Assembly: GCA_017410325.1 (NCBI GenBank)
Contig: JAFQRA010000018.1
Span: 1 to 64,000, forward strand
DNA length: 64,000 bases
Direction of reading: 5' to 3'
Source: Clostridia bacterium
GTDB taxonomy: Bacteria > Bacillota > Clostridia > Oscillospirales > Acutalibacteraceae
Below, piece after piece: positions 25,094 through 32,622 of this stretch. Under the pieces are notes generated by a model. That model had not been told where the DNA came from and did not search any database. It worked only from the letters and a program-made list of their open reading frames with translations. Position 1 is the stretch's first letter. Every line of letters starts with the position of its first letter. A program made the position numbers and the translations under genes.

Positions 25094-26068
25094 ATGAAAT
25101 TTGAAGTAACCAAAGAGTTTATAATTGACAGCACTAATGCCCCCACTCCCTCCGCACACGCTTCAACTCTCGTTAAAATGGACAACGGTGAAATTCTTGC
25201 GGCGTGGTTCGGCGGCAAGCACGAAAAGAATGACGACGTAGATATATGGTATTCCCGCAGAAGCGCAAGAGGCTGGTCAAAGCCCGAAAGAATTTCTGCG
25301 GCTGAGGATATTCCGCACTGGAATCCCGTTCTGTATAAAAAGGAAGACGGCACGGTTGTGCTTTTCTTCAAGGTAGGTAAGGAAATTGCCGACTGGCAGA
25401 CATATTATGTTACAAGTACCGACAATGCACGCACCTGGTCGAAGCCCGTTGAGCTTGTTGAGGGCGACGTCAGCGGCGGCAGAGGCCCCGTTAAGAATAA
25501 GGCTATCCGTTTGCAAAGCGGCAGAATTCTTGCGCCCACTTCCTGCGAGAAGAACAAGGATTGGAAGGCTTTTGTCGATTACTCCGACGATGATATGAAG
25601 ACGTGGGAGAGAACAGAGTTCGTTGAACGGCCCAAGAGATACGGCAGGGTAGTCGGTATGATTCAGCCTACCCTTTGGGAATCCGAGCCCGATAAGGTTC
25701 ATATGCTGCTTCGTACCAACGCACATTTCATCTACAGAAGCGATTCCGTTGACGGCGGTAAAACCTGGTGTCCCGCTTATAAAACGGCGCTTTTCAATAA
25801 CAACAGCGGCATCGACGTTGCACAGCTTGATGACGGAAAGCTCTACCTTGTTATGAATCCTATTAGACAGAACTGGGGCGAAAGAACACCGCTTAACGTT
25901 ATTGTTTCCGAGGACAACGGTAACACCTGGGATATGGGTGCCGTTCTTGAAAGTATGCCCGGCGAGTATTCCTACCCCGGTATGATTGCAAACGGCAATG
26001 AGCTTCTCATTACATATACGTGGAACAGAAAGTTCATAGTCTTTGCAAAAATTAAGGTTGTTAAATAA
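25094..26068 (+). CDS. Sialidase-family (BNR repeat) protein, cytoplasmic
   Basis: 324-aa six-bladed propeller protein of the sialidase-like group. Asp-box repeats (S-x-D-x-G-x-T-W) are visible: STDNARTWSK (about residue 112), SVDGGKTWCP (about 217) and SEDNGNTWDM (about 276), the first slightly degenerate. An N-terminal AHASTLVKMDNGEILAAWFGG with YSRRS supplies an Arg as in the sialidase arginine triad. It lacks a signal peptide and lectin domain. Members act on sialic or other acidic sugars, but many BNR proteins of this subgroup are uncharacterised. AGAGGTGA precedes ATG 25094. Followed after 19 bases by an alpha/beta hydrolase, probably one operon, suggesting deacylation plus glycan cleavage (inference). 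Confidence 0.75.
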   Translation: MKFEVTKEFIIDSTNAPTPSAHASTLVKMDNGEILAAWFGGKHEKNDDVDIWYSRRSARGWSKPERISAAEDIPHWNPVLYKKEDGTVVLFFKVGKEIADWQTYYVTSTDNARTWSKPVELVEGDVSGGRGPVKNKAIRLQSGRILAPTSCEKNKDWKAFVDYSDDDMKTWERTEFVERPKRYGRVVGMIQPTLWESEPDKVHMLLRTNAHFIYRSDSVDGGKTWCPAYKTALFNNNSGIDVAQLDDGKLYLVMNPIRQNWGERTPLNVIVSEDNGNTWDMGAVLESMPGEYSYPGMIANGNELLITYTWNRKFIVFAKIKVVK

Positions 26069-26087
26069 AATAATAGGTGGTTGAATT

Positions 26088-27035
26088 ATGAAAACCGAAA
26101 GAACAGAATTTACGCTTCCTTCCGCGCTTGAAGGAACAAACATAAAGGGCTTTATGTATACGCCCGTTGTAAAAGCAAACGTCAAGGCTATATTCGTCAT
26201 TGCTCACGGTATGGCAGAGCACAAGGAAAGATATGAGGAATTCTGCGATTTTCTTGCACAGAACGGTTACGCCGTGTTTATTCACGACCATCTCGGCCAC
26301 GGCCAGTCTGTCAACAGTGATGATGAGCTTGGCTTCTTCGGAGAGAACGACGGTTGGAAAAACCTTGTTGAGGACTGCCGTACCGTTACGGATTTTGCAA
26401 GAGCGGAATTTGAAAAGCGTCCCGTAATTTTCTTCGGACACAGTATGGGCTCATTTGTGGCAAGGGCTTATACCCGTCTGCACGATAAGAAAGACCTCAA
26501 GGGAGTAATTTATGCAGGTACGAGCGGTACAAACCCTGCTGCCGGTATTGCCGTCAAGCTTGCCGATGCGGTTGCAAAAAGCAAGGGTAATATGCACCGC
26601 AGTGAGCTTATAAATACGCTCGCCTTCGGTACCTACAACAAAAAATACAAGCCTCAGCGCACAGCCTTCGACTGGCTTACAACCGATAACGATATAGTGG
26701 ATAAATATATAGCCGATAAGTACTGCGGCTATCTGTTTACCGCCTGCGGATACAGGGATTTATTCTCTGTTCTTAAATACGTTTCCGGCAAGGATTGGTA
26801 TAAAAACGTTCGTAAGGATTTGCCGATTTTCCTCGTTGCGGGCGATAAGGACCCTGTCGGCGAATACGGCAAGGGTGTAAAGCAGGTTGCCGAAGACTTG
26901 AAAAAAACGGGTCATACAGCCGTGCACACCAAGCTTTACAAGGGTATGCGCCACGAGCTTCTCAACGAAATTGACAGACAGACCGTTATGAATGACATCC
27001 TTGAATGGGCTGACGCACAGATAATTAAAAGATAA
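26088..27035 (+). CDS. Alpha/beta hydrolase (monoacylglycerol lipase/lysophospholipase-like)
   Basis: 315-aa serine hydrolase of the Hydrolase_4 (PldB) group. Landmarks: VIAHGMAEHKERYEEF (oxyanion region), FIHDHLGHGQS, the nucleophile elbow FFGHSMGSF (Ser about residue 120), acid in LVAGDKDPVGE (about 254) and catalytic His in GMRHELLNE (about 288). No signal peptide, so cytoplasmic. Typical substrates are monoglycerides or lysophospholipids, or acylated sugars given its place behind the sialidase-like gene. A strong terminator follows. Confidence 0.88.
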   Translation: MKTERTEFTLPSALEGTNIKGFMYTPVVKANVKAIFVIAHGMAEHKERYEEFCDFLAQNGYAVFIHDHLGHGQSVNSDDELGFFGENDGWKNLVEDCRTVTDFARAEFEKRPVIFFGHSMGSFVARAYTRLHDKKDLKGVIYAGTSGTNPAAGIAVKLADAVAKSKGNMHRSELINTLAFGTYNKKYKPQRTAFDWLTTDNDIVDKYIADKYCGYLFTACGYRDLFSVLKYVSGKDWYKNVRKDLPIFLVAGDKDPVGEYGKGVKQVAEDLKKTGHTAVHTKLYKGMRHELLNEIDRQTVMNDILEWADAQIIKR

Positions 27036-27041
27036 AAATAT

Positions 27042-27083
27042 AAATCTCCTTCGATTAAAAAGTAATTTCGAAGGAGATTTTTT
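27042..27083 (+). terminator. Terminator after the hydrolase gene
   Basis: Hairpin with 12-13-bp arms (27042-27054 and 27068-27080) running into TTTTTTG. Confidence 0.85.
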
Positions 27084-27090
27084 GTAACCT

Positions 27091-27117
27091 TTTATTGCGT
27101 TGGTTTGTTATATAAGT
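27091..27117 (+). promoter_or_regulatory. Promoter-like element shared with 28192-28221
   Basis: TTTTATTGCG-TTGGTTTG-TTATATAAG before the ECF sigma gene closely matches TTTTAAAGCGAATTGGTTTCGATATATAAG (read in parts) before the XRE gene at 28298. Spacing does not fit the housekeeping consensus, so recognition by the encoded ECF factor is possible. Confidence 0.5.
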
Positions 27118-27150
27118 GAAAGGACCTTTCAGAAAAAAGTTGGTGAATCA

Positions 27151-27642
27151 ATGACGAGCGAAGAATTTGAATCAGCCGTAAAGCGAAACAATCAAAGGCT
27201 TTACCTTATCGCACTTTCTTTTACAAAGAATACCTGCGATTCGGAGGATATATTACACAACGTATTCTTAAAGCTGTGGAAATATAAAAAGCCCTTTGAG
27301 GATGATGAACATATTGACAAATGGCTGACCGCTGTTTGCGTGAATGAAAGCAGAAACTACATAAAAGCATTGTTCAGAAATCATACGGATATTGATGACT
27401 GTACAATTGTTTCACCCGACAGCTTCAAAACGCAGTCACAGCAGGATTTGTTCAACGCCGTTATGAATTTGCCGAAAAAATACCGCACGGTAATACACCT
27501 GTTTTACTACGAGGATTTGAGTGTAAAGGAAATTTCAAAAATACTGAATATCAAGCATTCGGCAGTAAAAACAAGGCTTACCCGTGCAAGAGAAAAATTA
27601 AAGCAAGAATTGGGAGATGATTGGATAAATGAACAGGACTGA
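27151..27642 (+). CDS. ECF-type RNA polymerase sigma factor
   Basis: 163-aa sigma-70 factor with only regions 2 and 4. Region 2 runs over about residues 8-70 (SFTKNTCDSEDILHNVFLKLWKY is the 2.2-2.3 core), region 4 over about 105-160 (LPKKYRTVIHLFYYEDLS, then VKEISKILNIKHSAVKTRL, the -35 reading helix-turn-helix). ATG 27151 is used; an earlier in-frame start at 27100 lies within the promoter element. It overlaps the next gene, a membrane protein with the topology of an anti-sigma factor, by 14 bases, so the two are translationally coupled. The regulated genes probably include this operon and perhaps the XRE gene downstream. Confidence 0.9.
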   Translation: MTSEEFESAVKRNNQRLYLIALSFTKNTCDSEDILHNVFLKLWKYKKPFEDDEHIDKWLTAVCVNESRNYIKALFRNHTDIDDCTIVSPDSFKTQSQQDLFNAVMNLPKKYRTVIHLFYYEDLSVKEISKILNIKHSAVKTRLTRAREKLKQELGDDWINEQD

Positions 27643-28150
27643 TTATAAAAGCGCTTTTTCACAAATCCGTCCTTCCGATAGCTCAATTGAAAGGATAATG
27701 GAGATGACAAATAAAAAGCACCGTACAAACGTAAAAAGACTCGTTGCCTGCATTGCCGCCGTTGCCCTGATTATATGCACACTCGGCGTTATAGCAAACG
27801 CCGCAACAGACGGCGCAGTAAGCGAAGCAATTTCGGACGCAGCTGAAAAGTTTACAAAAAAGGTTCACGTTTTTGTAAACGGAGAAGCGGTCGATTTCGA
27901 CGTAAATGTTGAAGAGCACACCGGCGAAGACGGCGAAACATATTTCGTAGGTGAGATTTCCGTTACCGAGCCCAACGGAGACACTTATTCAAAGATTGAA
28001 TTTGAAATTGACGGCTCAGAGGGCGACGGTGATATCGGTTTCGGTACGGTAATAATCAACGATAAATCCGAAAGCTCTCAAGCAGCGGAAATTGACGTAA
28101 TACTCAATAACAGCATAGAAGCGCACATTCCCACAACATCAGCTGAATGA
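27629..28150 (+). CDS. Single-pass membrane protein, putative anti-sigma factor
   Basis: 173-aa protein encoded directly after and overlapping the ECF sigma gene. Residues 1-38 are cytosolic and charged (SSIERIMEMTNKKH), 39-59 form one membrane helix (ACIAAVALIICTLGVIAN), and the rest is an acidic extracytoplasmic domain with beta-strand-rich VHVFVNGEAVDFDVNV and ETYFVGEISV. This is the layout of Firmicutes anti-sigma factors of the DUF4179/RsgI-like type, but no zinc (ZAS) motif is present. Role inferred from topology and coupling. A terminator follows. Confidence 0.7.
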   Translation: MNRTDYKSAFSQIRPSDSSIERIMEMTNKKHRTNVKRLVACIAAVALIICTLGVIANAATDGAVSEAISDAAEKFTKKVHVFVNGEAVDFDVNVEEHTGEDGETYFVGEISVTEPNGDTYSKIEFEIDGSEGDGDIGFGTVIINDKSESSQAAEIDVILNNSIEAHIPTTSAE

Positions 28151-28159
28151 TTTTCACAG

Positions 28160-28190
28160 CTTCCCTTGTTAACAGCAAGGGAAGTTTTCT
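28160..28190 (+). terminator. Terminator of the sigma/anti-sigma operon
   Basis: 9-bp hairpin CTTCCCTTG (28160-28168)/CAAGGGAAG (28176-28184) followed by TTTTCTATTTT. Confidence 0.85.
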
Positions 28191-28191
28191 A

Positions 28192-28221
28192 TTTTAAAGC
28201 GAATTGGTTTCGATATATAAG
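28192..28221 (+). promoter_or_regulatory. Promoter-like element of XRE gene, matching 27091-27117
   Basis: Carries GCG, TTGGTTT and TATATAAGT in the same order as the element before the ECF sigma gene, with two extra bases before and one within the block. Confidence 0.5.
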
Positions 28222-28297
28222 TTATTGATATCGGCAAAGAATTAAGATAATATTAGCTTACAACGGCGCTGTTGAATAATGAAAAAAGGTGATATCA

Positions 28298-29374
28298 ATG
28301 AATATATACTTTGGCGAAAATTTAAGAGAGTTAAGACAAAAAAGAAAACTTACACAGGAAAAACTTGCTGATTTTCTTAATGTTACTTTTCAGACTGTAA
28401 GCAAGTGGGAAAGAGGGGAAAACTACCCCGATATATGCACTCTGCTTGAAATTTCCAGCTTTTTCAAAGTTAGTGTTGACGATTTGCTTGGCGTTAACAG
28501 GGCAGAAAGCGAAGAAGAAATTATAAACTGCATTAATGAATATGATAATCTCACAGATTATAAACTTATGTGGGAATTAATTAAGGGATTAAAAGAAAAA
28601 TACCCTAATGATTTCAGGGTACTGGTTCGTTATCTTGCCTGTCTTGTTATGGTTAGTCCGACAAAGAAAAGTGAAAACGAAGTTATGTCTATATACGATA
28701 ACATTCAGCATTACTGTACCGTTGACAGAATTCGTATTACGGCAAAACGAGCTGTTATTTCCTACTATCATACTCTTGCGATTCAAAGCGATGAACAAGT
28801 GACGTTTGAACTGTATGAAAAGTATATTGAGGACATGCCCCGTATGAGAGACAGCGCAGAAATGTTTTCTTTCTACTATCCCGAAAATCATCCGCAGTAT
28901 AAAACCAAAATGATAAAAGCGTTGGAAGAAGAGCTTTTATTATTTAGCAATACTTTAAGCCATTACTATCTTTTCAACGATGAATTTGACAACGAATTTA
29001 AAATCAAGGTGCTCGAAAAGGAAATTGATTTGTTGAATTTTATTTATGACGACGGTAATTACAGTAAAATGTGGCAAACAGTCATATATAATTATGGTTA
29101 TCTCGGCGTTTACTATCACAAAATCGGTGATGATGAAAAGGCTTTGATGAGCTTTCAAAAGTGTGCGGAACTGGCATTGCGTTTTGACGATATGGATAAA
29201 ATAACCGTTTTAAATTCAAAGTTATTCAGAGGTAAATATTTTAATAAAGAAACTCTTGGAAGTACATATAAAGCTAAAAACAGATTGAAAATGCTTTTTA
29301 CTGAAAAGTATCCTTTGTCAGAAGATTTTAAATCAAAAAATGAGTTCAAAGAAATATTGAAATCACTCGGATAA
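28298..29374 (+). CDS. XRE regulator with tetratricopeptide-like helical domain
   Basis: 358-aa regulator, AT-rich. Residues 1-65 form a lambda-type helix-turn-helix: NLRELRQKRKLTQEKLADFL and VTFQTVSKWERGENYPD, then SVDDLLGVN. The remaining 290 residues are alpha-helical with TPR-like features (YLGVYYHKIGDDEKALMSFQKCAELA) typical of regulators that sense peptides or other proteins (Rgg/PlcR-like architecture; no specific family assigned). ATG 28298 follows AAAGGTGAT; a GTG three codons earlier is part of that ribosome site. The promoter resembles that of the upstream ECF operon, suggesting joint control. Confidence 0.75.
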   Translation: MNIYFGENLRELRQKRKLTQEKLADFLNVTFQTVSKWERGENYPDICTLLEISSFFKVSVDDLLGVNRAESEEEIINCINEYDNLTDYKLMWELIKGLKEKYPNDFRVLVRYLACLVMVSPTKKSENEVMSIYDNIQHYCTVDRIRITAKRAVISYYHTLAIQSDEQVTFELYEKYIEDMPRMRDSAEMFSFYYPENHPQYKTKMIKALEEELLLFSNTLSHYYLFNDEFDNEFKIKVLEKEIDLLNFIYDDGNYSKMWQTVIYNYGYLGVYYHKIGDDEKALMSFQKCAELALRFDDMDKITVLNSKLFRGKYFNKETLGSTYKAKNRLKMLFTEKYPLSEDFKSKNEFKEILKSLG

Positions 29375-29380
29375 TAAACA

Positions 29381-29415
29381 ATGACCCTTGCAGTTCATCA
29401 AATTGCAAGGGTCAT
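29381..29415. terminator. Bidirectional terminator between XRE and icd genes
   Basis: Perfect 12-bp hairpin (29381-29392 and 29404-29415) between convergent genes. Confidence 0.85.
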
Positions 29416-29431
29416 TTAATGTTGTTAGTAA

Positions 29432-30598
29432 TCAGTTCATTGCTTCGACTGTTTCCATAAGGTAATCGCCGAATTCACTGCAGGTGCAGCCGTCCTCTCT
29501 GCCTGTGATTACGAGCTTCTTTTCCGTAATCATACACTTGTCGAGTGCGGCTTCAAGTGCGTTTGCCTTTTCAACGTAGCCGATGTGTGAAAGGAGCATA
29601 ACGGCGGCTCTGAGCATCGAACAGGGGTCAGCGTAAGCGCCTCTGCCTTCCTTTATCATTCTGGGGGCCGAGCCGTGAATAGCCTCAAACATAGCGTACT
29701 TCTTGCCGATGTTTGCGCTGCCTGCCGTACCTACACCGCCCTGGAATTCTGCGGCTTCGTCTGTGATAATATCGCCGTAAAGGTTGGGAAGAACGAATAC
29801 CTTGAAGTCCTTACGGCGCTTGGGGTCGATAAGCTTTGCCGTTGTGATATCAATGTACCACTCGTCTGTGGTGATTTCGGGGTATTCCTCGCCGATTTTC
29901 TTGCAGATATTGAGGAATTTGCCGTCGGTTGTCTTGATGATGTTTGCCTTTGTGATAATCGAAACTCTTTCTTTGCCGTTGGCGCGTGCGTAGTTGTAGG
30001 CAAGGCGTGCAATACGCTCGGTACCCTCTGTTGTGGTAACGACAAAGTCTGTTGCAAGCTCGTCCGTTACGTTAACACCCTTTGAGCCTACTGCGTAAGC
30101 ACCCTCCGTGTTCTCACGGAAGAATGCCCAGTCAATGCCTTCTTCGGGGATTTTAACGGGGCGGAGGTTGCAGAAAAGGTCAAGTGCCTTTCTCATTGCA
30201 ACGTTTGCGCTCTCAATGTTCGGCCACGGATCGCCGGCCTGGGGTGTGGTTGTCGGGCCCTTGAGTATAACATGGCAGGCCTTGAGCTCTTCCATAACGT
30301 CGTCAGGAATAGCTTTGTTGACGGCAACACGGTTTTCGATTGTAAGTCCGTCAATTTCCCTGAATTCCACCTTGCCGCTTGCAACCTCGTCAGCGAGCAT
30401 ATAGCGCAGAACTCTTTCGGCTTCCTTACAGATAATCGGGCCGATACCGTCGCCGCCGCAGATGCCGATGATGATTTTATCAAGCTTTGCGTAGTCGGTA
30501 AAATCGCCGATGGATTTTATTCTTTCGTTTCTTTCAAGCTGCTCACGAAGGAGTGCCTCGTATTTTGCGGCAGCTTCTTTAATCTGTGCTTCGTACAT
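29432..30598 (-). CDS. Isocitrate dehydrogenase (NAD-type, IDH/IPMDH family)
   Basis: 388-aa beta-decarboxylating dehydrogenase. It has the family fold with IGICGGDGIGPIICKEAERVLR near the N-terminus, FRENTEGAY, ANIIKTTDGKF, the Asp metal ligands in NLYGDIITDEAA, and the cofactor stretch EAIHGSAPRMIKEGRGAYADP. The isopropylmalate branch is unlikely because of the NIESANVAMRKALDLFCNLRPV arginine region and the direct coupling to aconitase (stop and start two bases apart). It would make 2-oxoglutarate for glutamate synthesis. Cofactor preference (NAD versus NADP) is not certain from sequence. An N-terminal helical extension of about 40 residues precedes the fold. Confidence 0.85.
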   Translation of the reverse strand: MYEAQIKEAAAKYEALLREQLERNERIKSIGDFTDYAKLDKIIIGICGGDGIGPIICKEAERVLRYMLADEVASGKVEFREIDGLTIENRVAVNKAIPDDVMEELKACHVILKGPTTTPQAGDPWPNIESANVAMRKALDLFCNLRPVKIPEEGIDWAFFRENTEGAYAVGSKGVNVTDELATDFVVTTTEGTERIARLAYNYARANGKERVSIITKANIIKTTDGKFLNICKKIGEEYPEITTDEWYIDITTAKLIDPKRRKDFKVFVLPNLYGDIITDEAAEFQGGVGTAGSANIGKKYAMFEAIHGSAPRMIKEGRGAYADPCSMLRAAVMLLSHIGYVEKANALEAALDKCMITEKKLVITGREDGCTCSEFGDYLMETVEAMN

Positions 30599-30600
30599 TT

Positions 30601-32541
30601 TCAGTTGTCCTTTCCGTTTTCTCTTGTGTAGTTGAGCAGGCCGCCTGCAAGAATCATATCACGCTGACGGTCGGAGAGCTCGTAGCAAAGTGTATATTCC
30701 TCGTTCTTCGTCTTGTTGATGAGCTTTACTTCCTTGTTTTCGGAAATCTCTGCTCTGACATCGGGCATATAAAGAACGTCGTTCCGGTCAATTCTGTCGT
30801 AATCGTCCGCGTTTTTGAAGGTGAAGGGGATAATACCCGCGTTTACAAGGTTTGCACAGTGAATTCGTGCAAAGGACTTTGTAACAACGGCCTTGATGCC
30901 GAGGTAAAGCGGAACGAGTGCGGCGTGCTCACGTGATGAGCCCTGGCCGTAGTTGGCACCGCCGATGATAATGCCGCTGCCCTCACGCTTGCAGTTTTCC
31001 GCAAAGTGCTCGTCACACTGTCTGAAGCAGAAGTTTGAAAGGAAGGGGATATTTGAGCGGTAGGGGAGTATCTTTGCACCTGCGGGCATAATATGGTCGG
31101 TTGTAATATTGTCGCCTACCTTGAGCACGGCCTTTGCCTCAATGCTTTCGGGCAGGGCAACGCTTGTCGGGAACGGCTTGATGTTCGGGCCGTACTTGAT
31201 TTCAACCTTGTCCATATCCTCAACGCTTGCGGGCAGTTCAACCATATTGTCGTTGATGAGGAACTGCTCGGGCATTGTGATTTCGGGGAATTCGCCGAGT
31301 GTTCTCGGGTCGGTGAGTACGCCCGTGATTGCGCTTGCGGCGGCAACCTCGGGGCTTACAAGGTAGATGCCTGCATCTGCCGTGCCGCTTCTGCCCTCAA
31401 AGTTTCTGTTGAACGTTCTAAGCGAAATACCGCCTGACTTGGGTGACTGACCCATACCGATGCACGGGCCGCAGGCAGATTCGAGAATTCTTGCGCCTGC
31501 CGCAATCATATCGGCAAGAGCGCCGTTGAGTGACAGCATTGTGAGTACCTGCTTTGAGCCGGGTGCAATCGAAAGGTCAACGTCGGGGTTGACTGTCTTA
31601 CCCTTAAGAATGGCGGCAACCTTGAGCATATCGTGAAGCGAGGAGTTTGTGCATGAACCGATACATACCTGGTCAACCTTAATCTGACCGATTTCTGTAA
31701 CGGACTTTACGTTGTCGGGCATATGGGGCATAGCGGCCATGGGAGCAAGATTTGATAAGTTAATATCAATAACCTTCTCGTATTCCGCGTCCTCGTCAGC
31801 CTTAAGCTCTGTCCAGTCCTCCTCTCTGCCCTGTGCGGCAAGGAATGCCTTTGTCATTTCATCGGACGGGAAGACGGAGGTTGTTGCGCCGAGCTCAGCG
31901 CCCATATTGGTGATTGTGGCTCTTTCGGGCACGGTAAGCGTCTTTACGCCCTCACCGCCGTATTCGATAATTCTGCCAACACCGCCCTTGACACTCATAA
32001 TGCGGAGCACTTCAAGTATAACGTCCTTTGCGGCAACCCACGGAGAAAGCTTACCCGTAAGGTTTACTTTAACTACCTTGGGCATCGGGATGTAGTATGT
32101 ACCGCCGCCCATTGCAACGGCAACGTCCATGCCGCCTGAGCCTATAGCGAGCATACCGATGCCGCCGCCCGTAGGTGTGTGGCTGTCGGAGCCGATAAGT
32201 GTCTTACCGGGCTTGCCGAAGCGCTCAAGGTGTACCTGGTGGCAGATACCGTTGCCGGGGCGTGAATAGCGCAGACCTCTCTTTTTTGCAACGCTCTGAA
32301 TAAAGCGGTGGTCGTCTGCGTTTTCAAAGCCCGTCTGCAGAGTGTTGTGGTCGATATATGCAACGGAAAGCTCCGTTCTTACTCTTTCAACACCCATAGC
32401 CTCAAACTCAAGGTATGCCATTGTACCCGTGGCATCCTGTGTGAGGGTCTGGTCAATTTTAAGTCCGATTTCCGTTCCGGGAATCATTTCGCCGCTGACA
32501 AGGTGGCTCTTTATCAGCTTTTGTGCTATGTTGTAACCCAT
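30601..32541 (-). CDS. Aconitate hydratase
   Basis: 646-aa [4Fe-4S] aconitase of the shorter bacterial class (mitochondrial/LeuC-like rather than AcnB). The three cluster cysteines lie in VCIGSCTNSS (one Cys) and SACGPCIGMGQ (two). IGSDSHTPTGGGIGMLAIG and, in the swivel domain, GGANYGQGSSREHAALVP are diagnostic. Catalyses citrate to isocitrate for the adjacent isocitrate dehydrogenase. GGAGG lies nine bases before ATG 32541; farther in-frame starts to 32601 precede or overlap the promoter. Oxygen-sensitive, consistent with an anaerobe. No citrate synthase gene is in the window. Confidence 0.93.
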   Translation of the reverse strand: MGYNIAQKLIKSHLVSGEMIPGTEIGLKIDQTLTQDATGTMAYLEFEAMGVERVRTELSVAYIDHNTLQTGFENADDHRFIQSVAKKRGLRYSRPGNGICHQVHLERFGKPGKTLIGSDSHTPTGGGIGMLAIGSGGMDVAVAMGGGTYYIPMPKVVKVNLTGKLSPWVAAKDVILEVLRIMSVKGGVGRIIEYGGEGVKTLTVPERATITNMGAELGATTSVFPSDEMTKAFLAAQGREEDWTELKADEDAEYEKVIDINLSNLAPMAAMPHMPDNVKSVTEIGQIKVDQVCIGSCTNSSLHDMLKVAAILKGKTVNPDVDLSIAPGSKQVLTMLSLNGALADMIAAGARILESACGPCIGMGQSPKSGGISLRTFNRNFEGRSGTADAGIYLVSPEVAAASAITGVLTDPRTLGEFPEITMPEQFLINDNMVELPASVEDMDKVEIKYGPNIKPFPTSVALPESIEAKAVLKVGDNITTDHIMPAGAKILPYRSNIPFLSNFCFRQCDEHFAENCKREGSGIIIGGANYGQGSSREHAALVPLYLGIKAVVTKSFARIHCANLVNAGIIPFTFKNADDYDRIDRNDVLYMPDVRAEISENKEVKLINKTKNEEYTLCYELSDRQRDMILAGGLLNYTRENGKDN

Positions 32542-32572
32542 ATTCATTTTCCTCCAAAAAACATATGGTACT

Positions 32573-32601
32573 ATATTAAAACTTATTGATTTATTTGTCA
32601 A
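32573..32601 (-). promoter_or_regulatory. Promoter of the aconitase-isocitrate dehydrogenase operon
   Basis: TTGACA (32596-32601) and TAATAT (32573-32578) on the minus strand, 17-base spacer, about 30 bases before the start. Confidence 0.78.
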
Positions 32602-32622
32602 TGTTTAATTTCTATAAATAAA

